Shown: positions 28,623 through 40,127 of the stretch, piece by piece
How positions within the stretch are numbered: the stretch's first letter is position 1
How the letters are laid out: each line of letters begins with the position of its first letter
Assembly: GCA_964059195.1 (NCBI GenBank)
Contig: CAXKWD010000006.1
Coordinates: forward strand, 7,370,530 to 7,434,529
Reading direction: 5' to 3'
DNA: 64,000 nucleotides
Source: Ectobius pallidus
Lineage: Eukaryota; Arthropoda; Insecta; Blattodea; Ectobiidae
The notes under the pieces: model-generated
Database searches by the model: none
What the model was told of the DNA's origin: nothing
Seen by the model: only the letters and a program-made list of their open reading frames with translations
Position numbers and translations under genes: made by a program

Positions 28623-31379
28623 CCGTAAAGTGAGGTTACATTGTCTCTTAGGTGCCTACTTTGTCTCACCATGAGAAAAATTATTCAAATGCATTTGGCG
28701 CTACGTGATTTGGTCACAGAAATCTCAAACCTGTATTGGCAACACTGGCACGTGTTAGTTGATGTCTTTAACAGAGAAAACGCCGCCTTTCTTGTTTCTA
28801 TTGTTGACAAAGGCATACATATTTTTGTGGTGCTTGAAATTAGCTCTGCAAACTTTTCATTCCCCTGCATATGCAAAAAGGAGATATTACAAGGTATGTT
28901 ATATTTTTTATTCCTGATTATTTCTGAAAAGGCGATACATATTCACTTATTTAATTGTACATTTATTGTGCAATTCATTTAAGTATTACTTTGTCTCGGT
29001 ACAAAGTAATCCCACAGTGCATTTACTTAAAAACTGTTGCATTTATATTGGTATAATACACAATCAAGAGTCAAAATGTAATCACATTAAACATTGTGCT
29101 TATGTTAGCTTTCTTTTTGTCAAACAGAGTCCTTGTTTCGTACCAAGATGCCTCGAAAATATAAAAGAAGTCCCGGTTCCAGAAATTATAAGAACTATTC
29201 TTCTGAACATCTTCAGAATTGCTTAGATGCAGTGAAATCAGGCCAGTATAGTCAAAGACAAGCATCTCAGGTGTTCAAAATTCCAATAATGACTTTGAAA
29301 AACAAACTGAAAGAAAACATATGAACAAACCAGGTCATCCAACAATTTTTATGGGGGGCGAAGAAATTTCGTTTGTACAACATATTGTACAATTGTCTGC
29401 AAACGGTTTCCCTATTGATGAGTTAGATCTAAGATGTATTGTGAAAGTGTATGTCACCCGTCAAGGAAGACAGGTACCCCAATTCAAGGACAATATGCCG
29501 GGAAGGGAATGGGCAAAGAATTTTTTATCCCGTCACAAAGAGCTGACCCAAAGATTTGCTGCAAACATAAAAAAGGCACGTGCTAGTGTGGATGAAGAAA
29601 CCATCTCGTCCTACATAGATAATTTGGCTAAAGTTGTAAAAGATGTCCCTCCACAGAATATTTACAACTATGACGAAACTAACTTAAGTGATAACCCTGG
29701 CAGAAAAAGAGCCATATGTCATAGAGGTTGTAAATATCCAGAAAGAATAGTTAATTCTACCAAATCAAGCACCTCAGTTATGTTTTGCGGAAACGCAGCT
29801 GGGGAGAGTATTCCACCATACATTATATATAAAGCTGAACATTTGTGGTCAACTTGGACTGAAAATGGTCCAAAAGGAGCGAGATACAACAGAACAAAAC
29901 ATGGATGGATGGACTCCGCCACGTTTGAAGAATGGTTTATAACACACTTACTTCCTGTCTTGAAGAAACAGTCAGGAAAGAAGGTCATCATAGGTGATAA
30001 CTTAAGTTCACATGCCAGTTTGTTCTAAAGACCTGTGAAGAAAACAACATCTCTTTCGTATGCTTACCTCCAAATTCCACCCACCTTACTCAGCCCCTAG
30101 ACATTGCCTATTTTCGTCCACTTAAAATGAAATGGAGAGAAATACTAACATCATGGAAAACCTCTGAGAGTGGAGCAAAAAATAACTCTCTCCCTAAGGA
30201 CGTCTTTCCATCAATATTGAAGCAAACTTTGGAGGCACGGGAACCCAGCACAAAACAAAACAAAGTCTGGTTTCCGCAAAGCTGGCGTGTATCCAATCAA
30301 TAAACACCAAATTACTGACCGTCTGAAACAAAGTGAGCCGGTTCCAGTTGACATGATTGGAGAGTCGTTCTTGGACGAACTACAAAAGAAGAGAACAGAA
30401 ATTATCTCGACCAAATCTAGACGCAGATCAAAGCTGAACACGCCAGCAGGGCAAAGCATTTGCCCAGATTCAGATGTTGTAAATGAAAGTGGTCCCAGCT
30501 GTAGTAGGAATACCATGGGGTCAACGACAGTAGGACAGAAGCAAAAAAGACCCGTCATGTCAGTTCATCGGATGATTCATCTAATGATACAGATGATAAT
30601 TTCAGTGGATCATCATCTTCTAGTGACGAGGAAAGTGTTGTTAACAATTCTTTGAATGACAAACCAGACACTGAGAACATTAAAAAGAAGTTGCAAGAGG
30701 GAAATTTTGTGTTAGTGCGTTGGAAAAATATGTTATATCCAGGAGTTGTCACTAAAATGGAAGAAGAAAAAATTTCGGTTGATTGCATGGAGCCGAGTGG
30801 AAAATTCTGGAAATGGCCTGAAGTGAAGGATGTGTTGCCATATTCTTGGAAGGATGTTGTGCAAATTATTGAGCCTCCTAAACAATTGAAGAGAGGCTTT
30901 TTTCAGTTATGCTAACTTGACTGCTATGAAACTTTAATTTATTTTAGTCTCTTTGTTTATTTTCTGTTGTTTTCTGAAATTCTGCATTTTTTTCCACTTA
31001 AAGTGTTCCGAAAAACTCTAATTGTTTAGTGCATTAAAGGTTCAATTTAAGGTAAAATCATTTGGAAGTATATACGTATCAGTATCAGTCCTTGTAGTTT
31101 TACTTTGTCTCATGTTTTCAGAATCACAATAAGTAATTGAAAATTTTATTTTCAGACAAAGTAACCCCAAATAGGGGTCAACTTTGTACCACTTGTTAAA
31201 ATGTGCTTTTGTATTATCAAAAATGTTTTAGACACTGTTAAACATTCACAAAGTCTTCAACAAATATCCGTAAAGCGATGTATGTGATTTTGTCATCGAA
31301 TTTCTCTCTGCCGATCTATTATTTTTAATTTTTATATAAAAAGGTGCAAAAAGTGGTACAAAGTAACCTCACTTTACGG
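28623..31379 (+). mobile_element. Tigger/pogo-type DNA transposon, 2,757 bp
   Basis: Terminal inverted repeats CCGTAAAGTGAGGTTAC (28623 onward and, inverted, ending at 31379). The right flank is TA and the left flank CA, consistent with a TA target that mutated on one side. A degraded transposase occupies 29148-30915. It is inserted between the Harbinger-like end and the Myb-like ORF. Confidence 0.9.
29148..30915 (+). pseudogene. Tigger/pogo transposase
   Basis: Pieces in order: a psq-type helix-turn-helix (29148-29324; MPRKYKRSPGSRNY, SGQYSQRQASQVFKIPIMTL); the DDE domain (29321-30028) with YNYDETNLSDNPGRK holding the first Asp and KKVIIGDNLSSHAS holding the second; then, in another frame, CLPPNSTHLTQPLDIAYFRP near the third acidic position; and a C-terminal module (30690-30915; NFVLVRWKNMLYPGVV) common in insect Tigger proteins. 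Frameshifts near 29322, 30026 and 30290 and a further shift near 30560. Inactive. Confidence 0.88.
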
Positions 31380-31414
31380 TATTGGTTGTGTTTCAGTAAT
31401 CTTGATCTAAAAAA

Positions 31415-31731
31415 ATGAATAGAAATGTCTGGACAAGCGAGGAGGTCCTCAACTTGTTGGAGATTATTCGGGAGGAGGTGAACCGCCTCTTTGACGGGAA
31501 ACGCTTTAAGAACGCCGACATTTTTAAGATGATTGAATTGGAAATGGTGGCACGTGGTTTCACGGAGAAAACCCCAGAAATGATAAAAAAACAAGTGGAA
31601 GAGCTTGAAAGCAGCCTATAATGCCAGCAAAAAATCCATGGGGGCATCTGAGGCAGACAGAAAGGAGTGTAAGAATTTCGTACTCCTTGTATGATGCTGG
31701 GGAATCGACCGTCTGCATCTATTGAGGGTAT
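31415..31731 (+). pseudogene. Myb/SANT-like DNA-binding protein (Harbinger accessory), fragment
   Basis: ATG at 31415: MNRNVWTSEEVLNLLEIIRE, then FDGKRFKNADIFKMIELEM, and, after a one-base shift near 31590, a third helix ending in a basic W-K-S-L-K motif typical of trihelix/Myb_DNA-bind domains. A GGGTATGTAA near 31726 could be a splice donor. Such proteins bind Harbinger ends and help transposase import. It sits just right of the Tigger element. Confidence 0.6.
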
Positions 31732-32084
31732 GTAACTTTAGGTTTTAAATTGAAAAAAGTTACTAATAAATCGAGTTTTGTACAAAATTTTTTACTTCAT
31801 GTGTATGGTCTTTAACAATAATTTTATCTTCATATAGAGGTTTCGATAATTGTTCCAAAGGAAAAATATTTTCTACTTACCTAGGCTATATGTTTTATAA
31901 CTTTAAAATTCTGTAGTAATGAAAAATTGTTTTAATATAGCCTTAAGCAGTATTTTTCTAGCATAATGTAATGATGGGGGTTTGACCCACTACATATTTA
32001 TACCTCTATGTTATTTTTCATCAAGTTAAGATAAAATTTTACATAAATGTAACAATAATAGTGATTCCTTTTTGTAGATGCCCC
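31732..32084. other. Gene-poor stretch
   Basis: AT-rich; possibly intron of the preceding Myb-like gene. Nothing else supported. Confidence 0.4.
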
Positions 32085-32960
32085 TTTCCTGGAAACCAAA
32101 GGGAATGAAAGAATTAAAATTCCAACAGACCAGATGAAAACTGCAGTCGTAGCAGTTACAGAAAATGGAAATAGTATTCGAGCTGTAGCCAAAGAATGTG
32201 AGGTGGACAGAAAAACTTTGGGCAGGTATGTGCAGAAAGTATTAAATGACAAGGAAACAAACCATGTTTCAAATCAAGTTTACAAAAGAACAGGAAATTA
32301 TTCTAAAAACATATTTAATTCAGTGCTCAAAATTAAACTATGGCCTAACTCCACTTGCTCCACGAAAATCTGTATACCAATATGTCATGGGAAATAATGT
32401 TACAGTCCCAAAGTATTGGTCTGAACATACCACGGCAAATTATCCAAGGATTCATGCACCACCATAAAGAGCTTTCCTTGAGTCCGCAAGCAACAAGTTT
32501 GGAAGGGCTACAGCTTTTAATAGAACAACAGTTTCAGAGCCCCCCAAATTTAAAGACAGTTTTTGAGAAAGACCCATATCGGCCTGATTTTGTTTACAAT
32601 ATTGATGAAACAGGTTTCACAACAGTTCATCAACCTGGGAAAATTATCTCCTTCGAAGGAGAGTAAGCAGGTGTCTAAAGTAACTTCAGGCGAACGGGGA
32701 ACTTCAGTAACTGTTTGCTGTGCAGTCAATGCAATTGGCTGTGAGAACTTTGAGAAATATTCAGAGCATTTTATAAGATATACACACTGCTTTAATGCTC
32801 TAAACAGAACAAGGTTATCATTATACTAGACAACCATGAATCACAAATCACACCAAGGGGGCTGGAAATATGCAAACACGATAGCATAACATTGGTGACT
32901 GAGACTCAAATTCTATGGGGATATATTTTTTACTCTGACAAATGGTTCAGGGAGGTGAGA
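32085..32960 (+). pseudogene. Second pogo/jerky-type transposase, degraded
   Basis: N-terminal HTH (MKTAVVAVTENGNSIRAVAK, CEVDRKTLGRYV), a middle region in a shifted frame (FTKEQEIILKTYLIQCSKLN), then DFVYNIDETGFTTVHQPGKI with the first catalytic Asp, TSGERGTSVTVCCAVNAIG, and, beyond a deletion and frame changes, IIILDNHES with the second Asp near 32822. At least four frame breaks. Not obviously the same family as the element at 28623; no terminal repeats found. Confidence 0.75.
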
Positions 32961-33254
32961 AAGAATCTCAAGCAGGTTGGACTAAATTCAGAAAATATCC
33001 CAAACTGAAAACGTTTAGGCCAGTGATCGACAAATTTCAAGGATTTCATGACAAACCAAAACTGAACAGTAGATGGGCAGAAGAAAGAAGACAGGCTGCC
33101 AGAGAAAGATTGCAAAGATTTTGGACTGCAAAGAAGGCTTCCAGAAATGTGTAACTGTTGTCTAATGTGGTCTCTAATGGTCGTAAACGAATATAATAGT
33201 AATAATACCCCGTGGGGTTAAACTATTGTCTGACTTTCCTCGTAATCTTTCTTC
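32961..33254. other. Unassigned stretch with a short basic ORF
   Basis: A frame at about 32942-33154 encodes a Lys/Arg/Trp-rich peptide (SRWAEERRQAARERLQRFWT) that I cannot place. The final 100 bases look like the leader of the following LINE ORF1 remnant. Confidence 0.35.
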
Positions 33255-34062
33255 ATGTCGCAGCCTACAGTATCGTTATCTTTCGTAGAGAGTGGTAACC
33301 CTCCGGATGGTGCCCTGAATGCACAACCGCAACCTAACCTGACTACCGAAGGGGACAAGTCATCAGAACCTAGTGGTGATGTCCAGGCTAATGAGGAGAC
33401 TATAACAACCTCGAATAACCCTTTACCTACATCTGTGGATAAGCCTAAGCAGGAATATATCCCTACAGATGTTAGACCATACTTTGTATGCTTATGCTTA
33501 TACACCGATGACTGTTTCATGGGAACTATGATGTACGATCGGTAGAAAGAGTTAGCCGATATCAACTAGAAGTTCATTTCAACACTTTATCATGCAGCGA
33601 ATTCATTTCTGGCATCATCTTTTGTTGCTGAACACGGTACTGAGTCGTATATTCCTTCTTACATCTATACGTCTGGAGTGATTAAAGGAGTGGATGGAGG
33701 AAATTACGAGACATTCTATTATTGCAGAACAATATGCTGTTACTTATGTACACCGCGTTCATGTGCGGAAGCAACAGGAGGATGACCAGGTGACCTATTT
33801 ACCAACCCAGATGGTAAAGCTTACATTTCGAAGTCAGCGACTGCCTCAATGCATTCTTCTGTTTCACCATAAATGCCCAGCTGAGGTGTTCAAGGAACGA
33901 ACTCTAGTATCTTGGAATTGTGCCAAATTGAATCACAGGAGTAAATTCTGTAGAACTGAACTCAAATGCTTAGCACGCAGGACAGTGCACAACGGATAAG
34001 CCAAAATGCATAAATTGCAGAAGTGGTCATTCAACTCTGAAAACCGATGTATCAGCTGGCTA
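33255..34062 (+). pseudogene. LINE ORF1 (Gag-like, zinc-knuckle) remnant
   Basis: Starts MSQPTVSLSFVESGNPPDGA with an acidic, Ser/Pro-rich N terminus to 33545. In shifted frames it continues to TYLPTQMVKLTFRSQRLPQC and a Cys/His array (WNCAKLNHRSKFCRTELKC and further Cys pairs near 33990-34055), the arrangement seen at the C terminus of Jockey/I-type ORF1 proteins. Several frameshifts and stops. No ORF2 follows directly. Confidence 0.55.
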
Positions 34063-34740
34063 CTAAAGTAGAGGATACACTGCTTTCATTACCAGTGTCT
34101 CGAAAACAAGCTCGTATGATTGCACAAGGGAAAATCACCTATGCTTCTATGGCCCAAAGCTGGACGGTGGCACTATTTGGAAATATCACGGCATTTCCCT
34201 CGCTGCCGGAAAGGGGAGGAGAGAGAAGGCCCACTCAAGTCGGAACAATTTATACGAGATTTAAAATATATCAGTCTTACTAATAAAGTCGCTTATATGG
34301 GCGCTGAATTGTTGTTTGGTTGACCACGGTGCAAGTCCTATGTACGTCAAGTGTAATTTCCTTACCAATAATCTATGTAGTGAATGGTTAAAACAAGCTT
34401 TCGAGTAAGACGCCATAGATGTCGAAACTGAGGATAATATTTCTCCATTCCTCTTTGCATTTTCGTGCGCATTCTACTGCGTTCCAAAAATTTATGCATA
34501 GATGTAAGAAGAAGACGCTGAAAACACATGTCTGCTGATTGCCGTTTCGGCTAGAGGCGATACTTTGGGAGACGATAGTTTGGCGTTTCGAACAGCAATT
34601 TTTGGAAGACTGGAGAAAATGAAGAAGGGGTCTGCTAATTGGGATGGGTCAGAAAAAGTAAGTATTTCTGCTTTCTTTATATGGATGAAAATTTCGATTC
34701 AAACTACTCATTGTTAATCTAAACTTGTGTTCATTTTCAG
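34063..34740. other. Unassigned stretch
   Basis: Short ORFs without domains. A GTAAGT donor (34659) and a TTTTCAG acceptor (34734-34740) could frame an intron within a Myb-like remnant. Confidence 0.35.
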
Positions 34741-34953
34741 TCATTGCTGAAAGAACTCATAAAGAAAGACATAGGCATAATAGAAAACAAGAAAACAGAC
34801 ACTAATACAAACAGTAAAAATAAAATAAAAACACAAACAGAACATGGGCAAAAATATATACCCGGTAAGTGTGACATGTTTGAAAATTATTTATTTATTA
34901 GACCACTTATAAAGCTGGTTTCACCAGATGAGATTAAAATGTCGAGTAATTAA
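34741..34953 (+). pseudogene. Divergent Myb-like fragment
   Basis: After an acceptor-like TTTTCAG the frame reads SLLKELIKKDIGIIENKKTD, which echoes the second helix of Myb_DNA-bind_5 proteins (LL-eLv-ky--iIEnKktD), and then becomes low-complexity Asn/Lys. Too short for a firm call. Confidence 0.3.
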
Positions 34954-35155
34954 ACTCAAGTAAAAGTTCATATGTGTTTCACCACTTTCATGTGGATAAA
35001 TATAATCTCGAGTAGTAACACAGGATTTTATTCCATGATGGTGCTGATTTTGCAATTTCTCATACTGAAACATGTGAATCAACAACGTCGTGACCAACAT
35101 TTGTATGAACAGCAGACGACAGTGTGCAGTGACTCAAACATAAACAAACTTGAAA

Positions 35156-35690
35156 ATGGACATGGAAATGGAAGGAAATACTAGTAACAAGCAGGAGAAA
35201 CGAAGATATAGAAGTCCCAACTGGCTTCCGTCGGAGAAAATATTGTTATTAGATCTTGTAGAAAAACATAGTTCCATATTGGAAAGTAAGAGGACGGATG
35301 CTGTTACAATGCGGCAAAAAAGTTCAGAATGGGAAAGAGCTGCCCAAGCGCACAACTCAATGTCAGGTCATACGCCCAGAATCGCCGAAAATTTAAAGGC
35401 GGCCTGGGAAAATACGAAAAAAGTTGCCAAGAAAGAACTTGCGAATCACAGGATGGAGATGTTTAAACTGGTCGCACATATTTTCTGCTCATATTCTCGG
35501 TGATAATAACCTCTACGAACAGTATTGCAGCAAGTCATTATTTTGTGTTTTAACAGGTGGAGGGTTACCCAAGGCTAAGAAAGAAGATCCAATACATCGC
35601 AGAGTAATACAACTCATAAAACCTGCTGCTGTAGGTCATGTGAATCCCTATGACGGTGATGCAATAGCTCCGCAATCTCTGGGCGGATAA
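35156..35690 (+). CDS. Myb_DNA-bind_5-type protein (Harbinger accessory-like)
   Basis: Two coding segments: 35156 to about 35470 and 35553-35690. The first encodes NWLPSEKILLLDLVEKHSSI, ESKRTDAVTMRQKSSEWERA and LKAAWENTKKVAKKELANHR, matching the conserved Myb/SANT-like domain of this family (three helices with W-N-K and the basic K-W/AWENxKkxakK motif). The second begins GGGLPKAKKEDPIHR, the usual glycine-rich continuation. The 85-bp gap ends in a good acceptor (TTTTAACAG), but the donor (GTCGCA) is poor and an exon-end base seems lost. Possibly a decayed gene. Role: DNA binding at transposon ends or a domesticated regulator. Confidence 0.65.
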
Positions 35691-36415
35691 CATTTGTTAC
35701 GTCGACCATTATTATCACGAGTATAAAAAAGTGTAATGGTATGAGATACAGCGGGTAGTTGCTTACGCGAATCTTGGTGTGTGGCAACACGGCTTCCGTA
35801 TATAAAACAGAATTCCTCACGGCACGAGCTAATTTCTTGTTACAAGCAATGGAGAAAACAGCATTATCAAGTCCATCATCTGTGTTAATCAAGGTCTACG
35901 ATATTTTCGGAAGTAAAATCCATACGCAGTATGAACAAATTAGTTACACCATCATATATGAACCAAACCAGCAACACAAAGAGCTCATGGAGCTCTACCC
36001 TTGTGGAAGGCCTGAGATTGACTTCATCGGAGAGGCTAGGCATGACGTACAGTTCCACCTGGAAACATGCAACAGGCAGGAGCATTTAAAGGCGTGCATC
36101 GACCCGGCTGTAACATCATCTGTGGAGGCCTGGGGTTGAAGCTAACCCTTACCGGCACAGGCGACAGTGAAGAATCTGTCCCTATCTATAACATATTCCA
36201 TTCAATCCTGCTCGTTGCTTAAGATCCTTGCACCCAAACGTTTTTGAAAAGAGCTAACATAACATTCATATTTATACAAAAAAAGGAGATTTAAACCATT
36301 CGACACCTGAGAATGGGGTACAATAAATATATTAAGATTTGTCTGTTACTGGGTACTTTTGAAAACGACACAGAGTGCAGTATTTTTTACCCCATAAATC
36401 TTCGTTGAGATTTAA
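35691..36415. other. Unassigned stretch
   Basis: An ORF at 35759-36139 (126 codons; TARANFLLQAMEKTALSSPS, CGRPEIDFIGEARHDVQFHL) has ordinary composition but no family I recognise; a minus-strand ORF overlaps it. Remainder AT-rich. Confidence 0.35.
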
Positions 36416-36443
36416 TAAATCTTCATAAATTTATGAAGATTTA
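36416..36443. repeat. 28-bp perfect palindrome
   Basis: TAAATCTTCATAA followed by its exact complement TTTATGAAGATTTA. The unit AAATCTTCATAAAT(C) occurs again just after and a related AAATCTTCGTTGAG just before. It lies at the 5' truncation point of the next LINE. Confidence 0.85.
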
Positions 36444-36462
36444 AATCTTCATAAATCTTCGT

Positions 36463-37620
36463 TAGACTCTCGTCTAACAACTTATTTAGAAAGTCACAGC
36501 TTATTAAGTGATCATCAGCACGGCTTTAGAAAATCGTTTTCAACAACTACTGCCCTTGTAGATCTTGTAAATGAAACATCCAAAAAATTAGATGAAAAAA
36601 ATTATTCAGCTGCCCTAATATGCGACATCTCGAAAGCATTTGATTGTGTGAAGCATGATATACTGTTACAAAAACTCAAATATTATGGTATCGGAAATGT
36701 TAGTTTAGAATGGTTCAAATCTTACTTAGCAAATCGCAAACAGAAAATAATTGCTGTAAACAAAGGTGAAACGGTTCATTCAAGCTGGAAATATATTAAA
36801 GATGGTGTACCTCAAGGATCAGTATTGGGGCAATAGTGTACATATTGTACACAAATGACCTCCCAGTTAATATTAACGGGTATTCAGTTCAGTTTGCTGA
36901 TGACACTACTGTCATTCTAAACAATCCAAATTTTGGAAACTTAAATATTGATTTAATCAATACAATGGAAAATTTAGATAACTGGTTCACTTGCAATGGA
37001 TTAAAATTAAATAGAAGCAAAACAGGTATTATTCACTTCAAAACTTCAAGTAAATCAAATACTGAACCCAACTACCAGCAAAACATTGAAGTGAAAAATG
37101 CTAGTAAAATCCTAGGTGTATTCGTTGATGAACATCTTAGATGGACCAGTCACATTGATTACACAGTAAAAAAACTAAATTCTGCTTATTTCAATATGTG
37201 TTGCCTTGCTCAAATAACTAACATGCAAACGAAAAAAATGATATACTATGGCTATTTCAATTCAATAATGTCGTACGGAATAATTGTATGGGGAATAGCC
37301 ACAGGATGGGAAAGAGTTTTCAAAATTCAAAAACAAATTATAAGGATAATGGCAAATGCTGGCTTCAAAGACTCATGCAGACCGTTGTTAAAAAAATGGG
37401 AATTCTAACTCAACCTTCTCTCTATCTTTGCAATTTGCTAAATTACTTTCACATCAATTTCAACACTATTCAAGAGCATCAGAATCAGCATAGTTATAAT
37501 ACCAGGTTCAAAGAAAACATAAAATATCCATCTCATAGGCTAACACTGCTGGAAAAGAGTCCATACTACATGGGAATCAGGGTATTTAATAAATTGCCAA
37601 AACCTATTAGACTAATATAA
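36463..37620 (+). pseudogene. LINE C reverse transcriptase
   Basis: Begins inside the RT (TTYLESHSLLSDHQHGFRKS), then CDISKAFDCVKHDILLQKL with the first catalytic Asp, DGVPQGSVLG, and, after a frame change near 36835, ILYTNDLPVNING, the catalytic FADD (near 36900) and LGVFVDEHLRWTSHIDYTVK. A second shift near 37400 leads into the C-terminal domain (HSYNTRFKENIKYPSHRLTL, FNKLPKPIRLI). At least two frameshifts; inactive. Confidence 0.88.
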
Positions 37621-38030
37621 AACCATAATCAGTTTAAAAAAACCATGAGAGAAATACTCATAAACAAGGCTTATTATTCAGTGAAAGAATATATGGATGA
37701 GTAGTGAAAAAATAGTGGGTCCATCGGAATTCATGACATAAATGTTAGTTACATTTTGGCTTTCTTAGTATTTACTAAATTGTTTAATTTAACATTACTT
37801 ATAGTATTGTTTCACTACTACCTAATTTTTCATTATATTCTGTACATATGATTACTGTATTATTTTCATATTGTTGTATGGTATTATTATTTTATATAAC
37901 AACATTGTATTAATAATTGTATCCTGTTCAGGAACTTTTGACGAGTCACCAGTTTACGAGCACTGCTCAACCATGTAAATGCTATGTGACGATTAATAAA
38001 ACTAAACTAAACTAAACTAAACTAATTAAT
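36463..38030 (+). mobile_element. 5'-truncated Jockey/CR1-type LINE (LINE C)
   Basis: Encodes the RT palm onward and ends in a (CTAAA)n tail at about 38001-38025. 5' truncation is typical of target-primed reverse transcription. On the opposite strand from LINE B and clearly a different family (different tail and protein). Confidence 0.88.
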
Positions 38031-38554
38031 AGGCCTATTACACACACTTTATCAGATTAATGACTGTGGTCCACAGTCTACAGAAAACACGATTTATCTA
38101 ACCTAGGCCTCAAATGTAATTACTTGCTTCATTCCTTGCCCATGTACAAAGTAATATGAAGACTTGAAGTTCGAACCTCACAAAATCTCCTCGTCAATCA
38201 TGATGCAAGTCCTCTCTTACAATGTCGTACATATTCTTTGGACAATCTGTATTTGGACCTGAATTCTATGTCTATCATTTCGTTGTTTATATGTCTTTCT
38301 TTCCTCCCATTTCCCTTGTGTATCAAGTTTACGGCATAAATATTGTGCAAGTCCATTAGCACATAAAACATTTTGCTTTCAAGTAAACAACCAATCAGCT
38401 GGTACAGGAAGCACCCATATCTACTTTAAAAGGCCGTGTAACTTCTCCATTCGAGTTACACGCGGTTTGCACTCCAATCTCACTTATTCGCGCTTTATTA
38501 GTAGGAACTATTCTCCTGGCCTTAAAACATTTGTGGTGTAAAAGTTATAAACAG
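38031..38554. other. Gene-poor stretch before the tandem array
   Basis: No coding region I can support. Unique in the window and therefore the left flank of the 4-kb array. Confidence 0.5.
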
Positions 38555-38836
38555 ATTATCAGTAAGGAAGTATATATATAGTTAACCTAGCGCAACATCT
38601 ATGTTGCATGTAATAAAGGCATAAAATTGCATCTCCATACCGGTGTTGAATCATAACACCAAAGTTATTATTCGCTGCTGTTTACTTTTCACTCATTTTC
38701 TTTCTGCTCGAGACGCCAAGTTACTTACTAATGGCGGGTAAAAAACGCTTTGCTTCCTCAGAGGAAAAGCTAACGCATCCGTAGAGTTTAATAAACTCAG
38801 AAAAATCATACACATTGGTGTTTGCAGAGAAAAAAA

Positions 38837-39265
38837 TTACCTCTGGAACAAACTGAAGTCTTTGGGAACAAAATCTACCTTTGTTGATCTTTGTATATGT
38901 TCTTCGCTCTGGGCAACTCGCCATTTAACAGGATTGAAAGGTTTGAGAGCATACTTCAGGTCGTTCCCTGCAAAATCTGCTAACAATATTTCCCCTGTGC
39001 CCATAGTGATGAGCTCGGCACAGCTTTTGGGGTCTGTGTTGTCAAAGTTGCAGGACGGTGTCGCATAGCAATATGCACCCAGGACGTGATAGTAACATGT
39101 GTAGCGAATCTGGCCGTATGTTTGTGGGTGGAAAACTGCGGTCTTATATAAGAGACAGTGGACTTGTTTGAAATGTGTTTTCTGGTTGTAAGCGTTGTTG
39201 CAGACGAAGCTGGACTGTATCCAGCCATTTTGCTGATGTCGGCAAACTTCAAAGGAGAAACTCAT
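38837..39265 (-). CDS. Unrecognised conserved minus-strand exon (unit 1)
   Basis: An uninterrupted 142-codon minus-strand frame, here in the most diverged unit. Protein segments: RYTCYYHVLGAYCYATPSCN, CAELITMGTGEILLADFAGN, DLKYALKPFNPVKW. It can be read as an exon: on the minus strand FSLFQR is followed by a GTAATTTT donor (near 38842), and a TTTGAAG acceptor-like site lies near 39250. Counterparts are at about 43235-43650, 47250-47660, 51268-51677, 55284-55693 and 59302-59708, each with a frame change midway. Six Cys suggest a secreted or disulfide-rich protein. I do not know the family. Overlapping plus-strand frames are also open, so coding strand is not certain. Confidence 0.4.
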   Translation of the reverse strand: MSFSFEVCRHQQNGWIQSSFVCNNAYNQKTHFKQVHCLLYKTAVFHPQTYGQIRYTCYYHVLGAYCYATPSCNFDNTDPKSCAELITMGTGEILLADFAGNDLKYALKPFNPVKWRVAQSEEHIQRSTKVDFVPKDFSLFQR

Positions 39266-40127
39266 GGATTATGCTTCTCCAACGAAAACTTCTTATACAT
39301 TTTCCTTTATATCTGCGGTTTAAGATATATATACATCAGATTAAGATTTTATATATATATATAAAAGATATATAAAAGATGTGGTTTATATCTGCGGACT
39401 GGTTTAACGGGGTTGAAACACTAGAAATATTAAAAAATAATTTATTGTTGTTTCAAGTGATAAAGTATGACTTTCTGTACTCAATTCTACATTTAGAGAC
39501 AAAAATCCCATTTATCAGTGGTTCTAATAAATATTTTTCTTAACCTGTGGAGGATTAAGTAGGCCTACAAGTTCATGTTATAACTTCAGACTCGTTTGTC
39601 GGATAATTTCAATTTCCATTTAAAAAAAAATATATATATATCACAAGAACCATTTGTCTCATTTCATTAAAATTTTGCACAGTTGTGCTTTGTATTTACC
39701 TACAAAGATGAACCTTAACGGTTAAGATTTGTTTAAAGATCATTAACTGGGAAATAAAACATCTTTGAAAATAAAGAAAAAATTGCAATGCAAGCAAAAA
39801 AAAAATCTAGCTTTAATATTAATGTTTACCCTTGAGAAAACAATCTCATATTTAAAGGGGCAAAAATCACATTGACCATAACTTCCTTACTTTGGATGAC
39901 AGGCCTATTATGTTAGATAAATAAGAGATTTTATTTCTAAAAAATAAATAAAAAATCACTCATATTGATACTTAATTAGATGTACTCATATAGCATAGGT
40001 GTACTAAACTATATGAATATGTCCCGACAAAGTTAAATTATTCATCATTGGTTCTCTATTGTATAAGCCTCCTTAATTTCCCCAAAACCAATTTCGTATT
40101 ATAACCACGAACTTTGCTCTTTTTCAA

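Noticed and set aside
38837..39265. Possible assignment of the minus-strand exon to sulfide:quinone oxidoreductase
   Set aside because: Considered because of a vaguely similar GTGE-LLADF phrase, but order and spacing of conserved segments do not fit.
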